Source: Dunaliella salina (Eukaryota > Chlorophyta > Chlorophyceae > Chlamydomonadales > Dunaliellaceae). Taken from it: 18,278 bases of DNA. The stretch is from the NCBI GenBank assembly GCA_002284615.2, contig MU069595.1:420485-438762 (forward strand). The letters are read 5' to 3'. The notes beneath the pieces were generated by a model that made no database searches, was not told where the DNA came from, and was given only the letters and a program-made list of their open reading frames with translations. The position numbers and the translations under genes are program-made. The first letter of the stretch is position 1; each line of letters starts with the position of its first letter. Of the stretch, positions 8,401-15,606 are shown in pieces.

Positions 8401-9016
8401 GTTGAACCCCGGACCTCCGGGCCCAAGACAAAAGTTCCGACTTGACAAGTCTCTTTTTCGGTTTGCCCAGACGGCCACTTCAATTTTTCTCCGGAGTTGT
8501 CCGCCTAACATCTTTCATTTTGGTTGCTGCGCGGGCTGGACAACACTGGTTGGCCGTCTCTGTGGACAGCCCTCCCTGAAGTCAGGGCATGCGGTGAATT
8601 ATATTAGATAATCATGATTATTAGCACCTGAGGCAGTTGGTATCAGCGATGCTGGTCATTTATTGCAATTTTTAAGTCCCACTTTCTCGTGCCATATGTT
8701 TGCATTACGGCCAGAGCTTCACAGAAGAGTGTAAGTGCAAACAAAAAGCAGAGGGTTATGCATGAGTCCGAAAAATTTCATGGAATACATCTCCAATTGA
8801 GTAAAATTGGACACTTAAATAAACTTTTGTTTCTCGAGTTTGTATGAACATCTGGCACTGATAGATTGGCTGCCTCCTGATTGATCCTGCTGTAAATAAC
8901 ATTTTCTGTTTTGACGCAAATCTTGATGCTAACGATGTCTGCAGGTACTGGGTTATGATTATGATTGCGAGGGCTCTTGTCAAGGGGAGTGCAACAGGTG
9001 TTGGGCAAGGTTTTGA
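5030..9016 (+). CDS. Plastid-targeted mTERF-like protein with Cys4 C-terminal tail
   Basis: Complete four-exon gene: join 5030-5443, 5968-6089, 7406-7502, 8945-9016, 234 codons plus TGA. Residues 1-82 contain no acidic residue and are rich in Ser, Ala, Arg and Pro, as in a chloroplast transit peptide; the first acid is Asp83. Residues about 85-138 hold a helical EGISPEEAEDKLQQAFGWG segment. Two short mTERF-type helical repeats follow: LEYLKSVGVAGPDLAKIVKT.FPEAL (about 152-179) and VKKLEGEWKLKN..L.RQPQVLGY (about 187-215), with the family's characteristic Pro before a hydrophobic turn. The tail CEGSCQGECNRCWARF carries Cys219, 223, 227 and 230. mTERF proteins bind organellar nucleic acids and act in transcription, splicing or translation. 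With only about two repeats it is much shorter than the usual multi-repeat mTERFs, so nucleic-acid binding is uncertain. ATG context GCAAAATGGC is good. Confidence 0.85.
5444..5967. other. mTERF-like gene intron 1
   Basis: 524-nt GT-AG intron with acceptor CGGTGCAG. Several open frames occur on the - strand but none has a recognisable product. No repeat noted. Confidence 0.75.
5968..6089 (+). CDS. mTERF-like gene exon 2
   Basis: Forty codons plus two bases (AG) of a split Ser codon, with donor TGCAG|GTAAAA. It encodes the first mTERF-type repeat, including EYLKSVGVAGPDLAKIVKTF. Confidence 0.85.
6299..6635 (+). repeat. Minisatellite of ~35-bp units in intron 2
   Basis: Eight degenerate units starting at CAGCC(A/G)ATGCA or its variants near 6304, 6357, 6392, 6444, 6479, 6513, 6547 and 6594. 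Spacings are mostly 34-35 bases, with three of 47-53. The consensus is roughly CAGCCAATGCATGCATCCGG followed by GCATTGAGAGCCTGT. Open frames crossing it come from the repeat and are not genes. Confidence 0.9.
6728..6758. repeat. GC-rich palindromic cluster
   Basis: GGGGC-AGA-GCCCC (6728-6740), followed by CTGGAGCGAAGCCCC. A related CCCCTGGAGCGGAGCC occurs near 9439, and GGGGCTTCGCC near 11489, suggesting a dispersed GC-rich palindromic family. Confidence 0.45.
7149..7179. repeat. Strong G/C hairpin in intron 2
   Basis: GCAG + GGGGGGCGC(A) pairs with (T)GCGCCCCCC + CTGC around a tiny AGTT/GT loop, with one bulged T. The stem is about 13-14 bp of almost pure G-C pairs. Role unknown; a nascent-transcript structure or replication barrier is possible. 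Confidence 0.8.
7406..7502 (+). CDS. mTERF-like gene exon 3
   Basis: The acceptor is CATCATGTAG. The first base T completes the Ser codon split at 6089; then 32 codons start VDGQLKESVKKLEGEWKLKN and end at RQPQ|GTGAGA. The later acceptor-like GGCCAG (7412-7417) is rejected because it gives an immediate in-frame TGA. Confidence 0.85.
8387..8480 (-). mobile_element. tRNA-like head of a candidate SINE, or tRNA pseudogene
   Basis: On the - strand, GGTTCAACTCC (8408-8398) matches the RNA polymerase III B-box consensus GGTTCRANYCC exactly. Sixty-nine bases upstream, TGGCCGTCTGG (8477-8467) resembles an A box with two mismatches. After the T-loop comes CCCACTGCCCCCA, like a tRNA 3' acceptor, but the matching 5' acceptor strand is missing. 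The wide box spacing recalls a Leu/Ser tRNA with a long variable arm. No poly(A) or tail is evident, so the SINE limits are unknown. Confidence 0.45.
8608..8621. repeat. 14-bp perfect palindrome
   Basis: ATAATCATGATTAT reads identically on both strands. It is intronic and of unknown significance. Confidence 0.7.
8945..9016 (+). CDS. mTERF-like gene exon 4, Cys4 tail
   Basis: 23 codons plus TGA: VLGYDYD then CEGSCQGECNRCWARF. The four cysteines are spaced C-x3-C-x3-C-x2-C. The exon joins exon 3 in phase 0. Confidence 0.85.
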   Translation, partial: VLGYDYDCEGSCQGECNRCWARF

Positions 9017-9084
9017 GATTAAGAGGTAAATGGACAATCGCTCAATGTAGCTGCAATGCAAACATATGGCACAAGAAAGTGGAC

Positions 9085-9089
9085 TGTAA
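9085..9089 (+). terminator. Candidate polyadenylation signal TGTAA
   Basis: TGTAA, the usual green-algal polyadenylation signal, occurs 69 bases after the TGA of the mTERF-like gene. A five-base motif is easily found by chance. Confidence 0.35.
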
Positions 9090-10097
9090 TGCTGAAATAC
9101 AGGTTGTACGGACTTGTTTCGTCAGGGATGAAATGCATGCACTTTGCTGGTTTTGGTGCTTATGAGGGCAGGAATTGGCTTTCATGCAGAAGAGGTGCCA
9201 AGTAACATTTGTGCTTGGGAAATGAAAATGAGGAGAAGATAAGTGACAAGCGGGTGACGTGCAGACTCACCTTGTGCATGCAGGAGGTGCTTTTCAGTGT
9301 GCTTGCAAGAGTTGTCTGATTTTCAACAAAATCCTGGCAATTGAATTGTGCGATGGAGATGTTGCTCACTGGTGGCGTGGGAGGTATAAGGACCGGGATC
9401 AAGGTTAAGAGGGACTAGGGATATGCCGTGTGTGCTCTCCCCTGGAGCGGAGCCTCTACTCTTGATCCCTGCGAGCTTGCTCATTACAACAAAAAATTTC
9501 CACTGCAACGCCCATGGCCTGTGTACATTTTTTCCTTTTTCCCAGAAACAAAGGCATTGAATCGTCCCTGAGTTGTTCCGATTTTAATTGATGCATGTCT
9601 CAATGGAAATTTGGCATGTGACTTCTCTTGAAGAAACCTGTTATTTTTCCCAGGCAGCGTCAAATATCTCTTTATTTACCAAGTTCAATCCTTTAATGTG
9701 CTCACTCTCCATAAGTCATGAATTAAGACAACAATTGTGCTCATTTTGTAATGGACTTCAAATTCTCAATGACCAGGCTGGCAACCAGTCTCATTGACTG
9801 GGGGCCCCCTCTGATTCTGTGACCTGTTAGGAAAGATGGAAAGAAAAAGAACGTTGTCGAATCTGTTGAGTACACTTATGGCAGTAGTTAGGAATCATTC
9901 TATCTGATGACAATCGTGGTAACTGATTGATCCAACTGAGTAGAGACAAGTGAGGGAGGCATCGCAAGCGACGCTGAAAAATTGGCGAAGCCATTCTTTC
10001 ATTGACAGGAGCTTTCAGTCACAATCCCCCTTGAATTGCAAGAGCCAAAATGCCCATGACAGCACTTGAGCATGCCATGATGCGCAAGCAAGTGTGA
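9090..10097. other. Region with no recognised gene
   Basis: About 1 kb of mixed-composition DNA. Short frames on both strands have no domain resemblance. The GC-rich block near 9435-9460 (CTCCCCTGGAGCGGAGCC) resembles the one at 6738. Nothing else is supported. Confidence 0.5.
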
Positions 10098-10119
10098 ATG
10101 CTTTATCAGCGTACCTTGC

Positions 10120-10560
10120 TTTGTGCACTGCAGCATGCATTACGACATGTTAGGGTTTGCATGATGCTCATGAATTCATGCATGGCTTTGCACAGCACTA
10201 CGCGCATCACTGTATGCATTACTGCATGCATGGACGTGTGCACTGCCAGCCTGCATGAATGGCTTCCTGCATTGCCAGCCTGCATGGATCACCGCATGCA
10301 TTGCCGTGGGCATCTCTGCATGCTTGGCTCTGCATGTTGCTCATGCATTACTGCATGCATGGCTTTGCACAGAGCTGCACGCATTGAAGCATGTATGCCT
10401 GTGTGCATAGCTGTGTGGATCACTGCATGGCTGTGCATTGCTACATGGATCACTGCATTGCTGTGCTGCGTGCTGTGTTTGCACATTGTGCACGAAGATT
10501 GCTGCATACATTCTGCATCACGGTTACTTCATGCACTCCATTATGCCCATAATGCATGAT
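10120..10560. repeat. TGCATG-rich degenerate minisatellite
   Basis: Dense, irregular recurrence of GCATGCAT, ACTGCATG and CTGCATTGC blocks, for example ATTACTGCATGCATGGCTTT near 10217-10370. It reads as an expanded, decayed array. The 153-codon open frame across it is Cys/His/Met-rich only because of TGC, CAT and ATG. Confidence 0.8.
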
Positions 10561-10835
10561 GTTTGCTGCATGTAATCCATTCTTTGCGGTGTAATGCTGA
10601 GGGAGAGCCATGCAAGCTGACCCCCTTTGCCCACCATCACCTGGAACTGGACCAGGCAGGCCATGTGCCAGAGACACAACTCCATCAATGCAGGGGGAAG
10701 GGGCCCTGCTCCTCTTTAAACCGCAGCAAAGCTTGCCAACCTTCTCATCGCCACTCGCTGTGCAGGGTACACCATGGCTCAAGTAAACGGTGTGGATGTA
10801 ATCGTAATTGAAATTATTGGTAAGCGATGATTATG

Positions 10836-10879
10836 GGCGTGCCGGAATCATCTGCTAAGCACATGGATTTTGGCACGCC
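10836..10879. repeat. Inverted repeat, 14-nt arms
   Basis: GGCGTGCCGGAATC (10836-10849) pairs with GATTTTGGCACGCC (10866-10879), with two mismatches and a 16-nt loop. It lies just before the retropepsin-like fragment. Confidence 0.6.
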
Positions 10880-10994
10880 GCTCCCGAGCCCCGGACTCAG
10901 AAGTTGCGTGAACATGTGTGTGCTGATTGATTCTGGAACATCAGATGCTGTTCCGTGGGCGTGGGTTAGCCGGCTGGGTCTGTCAAAACATTGA
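10866..10994 (+). pseudogene. Retropepsin-like fragment of a Ty3/gypsy-type retrotransposon
   Basis: The + frame reads DFGTPLPSPG, then CVLIDSGTSDAVPWAWVSRL, then GL and a stop at 10992-10994. The pattern xLIDSGTSD followed about ten residues later by a VxxLGL segment is the active-site region of LTR-retrotransposon aspartic proteases (LIDSGA/T, usually followed by F(I/V)). The Phe-Ile normally after the Asp/His region is altered here, and no RT, integrase or LTR is found nearby. I treat it as a short relic. Confidence 0.55.
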
Positions 10995-11061
10995 AGAATC
11001 TTCGCTCCCTAGCTCTGCTTGCTGCACCCCAGGGCACCAAACTCCGAATATCCCGATAAGT

Positions 11062-11424
11062 AGTTTGGTTTGACCTGTATGCCAACCGTCAGGACGGGGG
11101 GTACGGTCGGCGAGCCATGCCGGGCACTTTCTACTCAGCTACCAGAAGGGAGGGAGTTTCAGAGCAGTTTGCACACGGCCCCACCGGCCCCCTTGACATT
11201 ACGGGGCTAGCTGTTGAAGTTTGCTTGGCCTGCATGCCGGGTTTCAGGGCGTGGGGTGCGCTGGGTGGGCCATGCTGGGCATCTTCTGCCCAGCTGCTCA
11301 TACAGGGAAGTTTCAGTGCACTTTGCACACGACCCCATCAGCCCCCCTGACATCACGGAGCTGACTGAAGTAGTTTGCTTGGCCTGCATGCCGGGTTTCA
11401 GGGCGGGGGATGCGCTGAGTGAGC
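11062..11424. repeat. Tandem ~155-bp repeat, two units plus a partial one
   Basis: Units 11115-11269 and 11270-about 11424 both start CCATGC(C/T)GGGCA and end with TTTGCTTGGCCTGCATGCCG and a GGGTTTCAGGGCG block. A diverged partial unit end at 11062-11114 (TTTGGTTTGACCTGTATGCC) precedes them. Open frames on both strands here are repeat-derived. Confidence 0.85.
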
Positions 11425-11477
11425 CTGGGCAGCCAGGTGTGAACTGTACCGGAAAGAGGGCAAACCTAGGGGCTCAC

Positions 11478-11493
11478 GCCCCATGAATGGGGC
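11478..11493. repeat. Palindrome GCCCCAT-GA-ATGGGGC
   Basis: A seven-base-pair stem with a two-base centre, nested beside GGGGC-TCAC-GCCCC. It belongs with the other GC-rich palindromes in the window. Confidence 0.6.
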
Positions 11494-11549
11494 TTCGCCA
11501 AAAATTCTTTTTCGTCTATTGGAACGATTGGTTACCACAGATCAGACAA

Positions 11550-11632
11550 GCGGCCGTATCCGGGACATGCGAGACATTTCCACATAAAAATGCGACCGTA
11601 ACCGGGACATGCAAGACATTTCCACATAAAAT
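11550..11632. repeat. 42-bp tandem duplication
   Basis: Two units, 11550-11591 and 11592-11632: GCG(G/A)CCGTA(T/A)CCGGGACATG, then C(G/A)AGACATTTCCACATAAAA. They differ at about three positions, so the duplication looks young. Confidence 0.9.
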
Positions 11633-11810
11633 GTCTAAGGAACAGCGGACGCTCTTGTAATTAGATAAAATGATCCCTGACTGCTGTCATAAGGTAAGGT
11701 TACATCGATAAACCGCCTACGAGGGCAGCTGAGCGGAAACACAGACCTGGAACTAGACAAGTCTTCTGCTGTCATTAGTGCATTCCGCTGAGTCAACGCA
11801 AGACGTCACT

Positions 11811-11990
11811 ACCCCATCCAAACTGGACCATCACCTTTCAGCTTTTAAGGTGCAGAATCGCTTTGTTATTGATGCACTGAGATTATATAACTTGAACACA
11901 AAAACCTTTTGACCCATTCAAACTGGACCATCACGGATGCAGGGTTTAGGGCACAAAATCACATTGTGAATGATTTATTATGACATCAGA
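11811..11990. repeat. Two-copy repeat with 100-bp period
   Basis: CCCAT(C/T)CAAACTGGACCATCAC occurs at 11813 and 11913. Similarity continues weakly (TTTTAAGG/GTTTAGGG, then GCAGAATCGC/GCACAAAATCAC and GTTATTGATG/GTGAATGATT). This is consistent with an old tandem duplication. Confidence 0.75.
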
Positions 11991-12689
11991 ATGACCATGC
12001 ATGGTTGATGGAGCATGGTTGTCGCAGGCTGTAGGAACCTGAGGTTTACGGGTAGAATAAATAAACTCGTTCCGAAAATAAGCTCAATTCTACCCATTAC
12101 CACCCATCTGACCAATCATCCCCTCAGCAGCACGAGCTTGTTGAAGAAGAGAGTTAAGTTGGCTCAGTGCCGTGAACCTAACTCACCAGCAGTTGACACT
12201 TTTGAGCTCAGCACCAGGGTAGTTGCTGGGAAAAAAAAGACATGCGGCGGGTCGCAAATTTCATCCTCGGCCCGTACTTGGTTCTGAACAACATGCCTTT
12301 CTTCTCGACTCCATTGTGTGTGCACTCTTGCTGATGTCAAAAACTGCAATCGGCTGCCCATTGTGCATAAAACACTTGGGAATTCCCACATTCCCAAGTG
12401 ACATGCAAATAGAAACGTGGCACACACAAACGGAACTACTAGTAGTGCCCATGCCACTGGTTTACCAGTGGATTTCGTGTGAAATGCACTGGTGCGTTGA
12501 AAAGTGACTTCAAGAAACGTCCAACGGTGTGCTCATATCCGAAAACCAGCTTGAGCTCGGGGTGATATCCTTGATGGGAAAGGTGACCTGCACCTTTCCT
12601 GCTAGGGTTTGCAAGGCGGGGACTGTACCAGAATAATGTAGCATATTTCCGCCTAATTAGGTTAACCTTTTAAGGTTGCAAACTTAAGG
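11991..12689. other. Region with no recognised gene, hairpin cluster inside
   Basis: No coding family is seen. Within 100 bases there are three inverted repeats: CACTTGGGAAT/ATTCCCAAGTG (12373-12400, 11-bp perfect stem, 6-nt loop), ACTACTAGTAGT (12435-12446) and CCACTGG-TTTA-CCAGTGG (12454-12471). A fourth, AACCTT-TT-AAGGTT, lies at 12664-12677. Confidence 0.55.
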
Positions 12690-12905
12690 GTGGGCGCATT
12701 TGAATATGACAAGCTGCTCATCTTGAACGTCATCCTGGTCATCACAAAGATCTCGCGCCAGAAAATTGTTGTCATCCCAGGTGGCTCGCTCGACCTTCAA
12801 AGTGTGGGCACGAAGCCGAACTCGAGCCACACTGCAGAAATGATGCGTTTCGGTAAATACAAACAGAAATATTTGCAGGGTGTAAGGGACGCATGTGGCA
12901 TGTAA
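12690..12905 (+). CDS. Uncertain coding remnant, unidentified
   Basis: A 71-codon open frame, MGAFEYDKLLILNVILVITK and onward, over a block of G/C-ending codons (about 12700-12835). The opposite strand is also open over the same block, with an acidic reading (DDQDDVQDEQ), so strand is ambiguous. No family recognised. It may be an exon or transposon debris. Confidence 0.2.
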   Translation: MGAFEYDKLLILNVILVITKISRQKIVVIPGGSLDLQSVGTKPNSSHTAEMMRFGKYKQKYLQGVRDACGM

Positions 12906-12974
12906 ATTTTTCGTCAGAAAGGCACACCAGTGATGGTCAGTAAATTTCCTGCTGTTGACATCACGTGGTTAATA

Positions 12975-13595
12975 CAGTAGGTTCCCGATTACTTCGTACC
13001 GGGGTATTATTTTTTTGACTTCGTAGCGCTTCGTACCAGTTCGTACCACTTCGTATTTCTCCGCATAATTTTGACTGGTCAAAAGCATTTCGTCCCAGTG
13101 GTGGAAAGGCCGCTGCAGGGCCGCTGCAAGGCCACGGTCTCCCTTAGCAGGCAGCTTTAGGCATCAGGATGGGCCCCCCAACTGCGGGGGAAAGGAGTGA
13201 AGGGGGAGAAAGAGCAAGAGAGGAAGATGCACAGCTCAGCGTGAACTTTGCGACAGCTGTCCAGCTGTGCACCCTGTTCTTTATGTGCTGCTCACCTGGA
13301 GGAGGTCCATGACTCCTCCTCACTGGCATAGGCCAGATATTGCTCTTTGAGATGCCCATCTCGCTGTTTGCCTGCAGGCCATAAGCAGCAGGCAGGGGGG
13401 TGAAGAAGTTCCCCATCTTCTGCTACCGCTGTGCCATTTTTCCAAAATTCTACCACTTTCAGAAAGCTCTATTATGTTGCACTTCGTTTTCACTTCGTAA
13501 CACTTCGTATTTGAGGATCAGGAATTATTTTTCTAAATTCGTAAGATTTCGTTTTTGGGCAAAATAATCAATTAATTTACAAAGGGAACCTACTG
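12975..13595. mobile_element. 621-bp non-autonomous TIR transposon, TA target (Tc1/mariner/pogo-like)
   Basis: Perfect 12-bp terminal inverted repeats CAGTAGGTTCCC (12975-12986) and GGGAACCTACTG (13584-13595) are flanked on each side by TA (12973-12974 and 13596-13597), the target duplication of Tc1/mariner-type elements. CAGT-starting ends are common in the pogo/Tigger branch. Inside the left end, TTCGTA occurs at 12993 and then at 13020, 13030, 13040 and 13050, exactly 10 bp apart. The right end has TTCGTA at 13494, 13504 and 13538, in the same orientation. The GC-richer centre carries no transposase; the 90-codon - strand frame at 13144-13416 is not recognisable. It would need a transposase from elsewhere. 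Confidence 0.8.
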
Positions 13596-13597
13596 TA

Positions 13598-13919
13598 GTT
13601 GGAAAATTGTCTCCAGTACGATAAACGTCGTGCTCTGAGATCAACAAGTTGTCTCAAATCTAAATGACCGTCTGTGCGTGCTTGCTGTTGAAAGGCTTGA
13701 GCATGATGTTGTCCATTGGTGCCAAGCAGAAGGTGAGAAATCCAGCGAGAAGGGTTCCTGTTGCTGAGAGAGATGTCTGCATGGAAAACCTTGTGAAGAA
13801 GGGAACTGTTGCAGTGGGTGAGGGAATTGTATAAGCGTGCAGGCTCTGATCCCGTTGAATTCTATTAATTCTATTGGCTCTACCCCAAACTTGCAGAACC
13901 AGGAAATCCTAACGCCTAG
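13598..13919. other. Spacer with no recognised gene
   Basis: Short frames on both strands lack family resemblance. No repeat or signal seen. Confidence 0.4.
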
Positions 13920-14159
13920 CATGGATCTTAAAACCTCAGGAGGCACTTCTGGTAACAAGGTTACAAGGTTTACAAGGGAACGTAACTTTCAGCCAGAAAG
14001 TTTGGCTGCTCCGTGTGGAGAAAGAAATCCATAAGCCCCATGGATATTAGAAACCTCAGGAGGCACTTCTGGTAACAAGGTTTACAAGGTTTACAAGGGA
14101 ACGTAACCTTCAGCCAGAAAGTTTGGTTGCTCGGTGTGGAGAAAGAAATCCATAAGCCC
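13920..14159. repeat. ~120-bp tandem duplication
   Basis: Units 13920-14038 (119 nt) and 14039-14159 (121 nt), both beginning CATGGAT and ending AGAAATCCATAAGCCC. They differ at only a few positions plus small indels in the internal GGTTTACAA microrepeat, so the event is fairly recent. It lies at the 3' edge of the LINE remnant. Confidence 0.95.
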
Positions 14160-14518
14160 AGAGATGAAGCGATAAGTCTGAGTATCTCGGCTTTGAAAAA
14201 AACGAGCTACATCCAGAGAGCAGGCATCAGAAAAAAGAAAGATCCTGTATCATCTGACACTACTCTGTGAGCAGGAAAGGCACTAAAAAATGTGCATACT
14301 CTCTTCTAAGACAAACATAGAAAGTTGCAAGGGCAGAGAAAGATGATCTGGATACACTTGTCCATTTCATGACCCTGTCGAAGGTAAGAGGTGGCCCAAA
14401 CGTAATTGGCATACATACAAGCAGGGATGATACATATTATGAGCCAAACGTTTGCATGGAGGCGATGCATGAATTGATGTTGGTGTGCGAACGCATGTAC
14501 CCCTGCCATGCCTGCCAA
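14160..14518 (-). pseudogene. LINE post-RT segment
   Basis: Reads HQFMHRLHANVW, IIPACMYANYVWATSYLRQG and HEMDKC, resembling the LINE region after the RT core (LFD..V.PvllYg.eVW). Farther on, ALWM*LVFFKAEILRLIAS fits the PL..(F/W)....LR pattern, with an in-frame stop. Confidence 0.55.
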
Positions 14519-14575
14519 GCAAGGCTTGAGGGCTTCCTTGGCAGCATTGTTCAGGTTGAGGTATTTGTCACATCC

Positions 14576-15606
14576 TCAACAACATCCCCTGAGTACCTGA
14601 AGTTGTCTGGGTACGGCAGTTGCTCGTTGTTGTAAAAAAAAAAAGTGGGTAGGTTGCTTGTTCTGGAATTGGAGCAGACGCGTCCGTACGGTGACGGACT
14701 TCTGGGAGTTTATGGTCAAGAACTTGTTGCGTGAGTAAGAATTCAAACGATTCGACACGGCTTGCAGACTGTGTAGGGAATTAGAAGTCAAACAGAAGTC
14801 ATCCACATGCAAAAGCAGAGAGACAAAAAATTTTGGTGTGCCAGTGCAAGCTCCATCAATACCTTCAGGAATGCGGTTGATGCCATCCAGGTAGATAGAA
14901 AAGAGCAAAGGGAATAAGGGACAACCCTGTTTGACGCCATGAGTGGGTCGGACCCGAGCATGCTTATCACCATCTGCATACTTGTCATCATGATATAAGC
15001 CTTTGAGGACTTCAAGAAAGTGGTTAGGGAGTCGAAATTGTTGTAGTGGATGCCAGAGTTTCTCTTGGGGTAATGAGTCAGGAGCCTGTTGAAAGCCAAT
15101 GAAGGCAGCATACATTTGTGGACAGCCATGCGGCTTGTGCGTGTGAGCAGCATTTTTCAAATGCCTCAGAAGAAAGAGAGGATGGAGTGTACTGCGTCCT
15201 GGGAAGAATTCAAACTGCGTATCAGGAATGTGTGGTTTGTGCGCACCAATCTTGCAGCAGGGTACATAGGTCATGAGCATAAAGACGATTAGGTGTCCTG
15301 CTGACTGCAAGCATATATGGTATATAAGTATATATGGTAATTGCGTGCATGCACATTGGAGCCCTCCTTATATAAAGGAGTGATCTTTGCTGTTTTCCAT
15401 TCAGTGGGGGTAGTAGCTTCCTTAAAAAGCACATGGAAGGACATGGAGATGACAGGTGTGAGCACAGTGGTTTGTTGAAGAACTCTGCCACTGTCCTGTC
15501 TCACCACAGTGCATGCATGTTGCAGAAAAGTTGGGAAAACGGAGTCAAACCCAGGTGAAGAGGTAAGATTGATGCGAGAGACATGCTGCGCTACAATGTC
15601 ACGCAT
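14576..15606 (-). pseudogene. LINE reverse transcriptase remnant
   Basis: Recognisable RT blocks in order: SSPGFDSVFPTFL, then EWKTAKITPLYKEG (block 1), FFPGRST, AFIGFQQAPDSLPQEKLW (motif A), THGVKQGCPLFPLLFSIYLD (motif B region), LLHVDDFCLTSNS (motif C, HVDD in place of the usual YADD) and FLTINSQKSVTV (motif D/E region). The catalytic Asp of motif A, expected after AFI, is Gly (codon GGC, one step from GAC), so this copy is catalytically dead. At least one frameshift separates the frame of 15289-15606 from that of 14576-15310. Confidence 0.85.

Larger units (their letters stand above)
7503..8944. other. mTERF-like gene intron 3
   Basis: 1442-nt GT-AG intron with acceptor GTCTGCAG. It contains the antisense tRNA-like segment at about 8387-8480 and the palindrome ATAATCATGATTAT (8608-8621). 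The longest open frame within it (8117-8611) crosses the tRNA-like segment and has no family resemblance. Confidence 0.75.

Noticed and set aside
8390..8430. WELNPGP in a + frame, resembling a 2A NPGP ribosome-skipping motif
   Set aside because: It is the antisense reading of the tRNA-like B-box segment, lacks the required D-x-E-x-NPGP context and sits in an intron.
10098..10559. 153-codon open frame on the + strand, Cys/His/Met-rich
   Set aside because: It is the translation of a TGCATG-rich degenerate repeat. Other frames are also open over parts of the tract, and no domain is present.
13144..13416. 90-codon - strand frame inside the TIR element as a transposase
   Set aside because: No helix-turn-helix or DDE/D-type motif is visible, and the 621-bp element is too short to encode a transposase.
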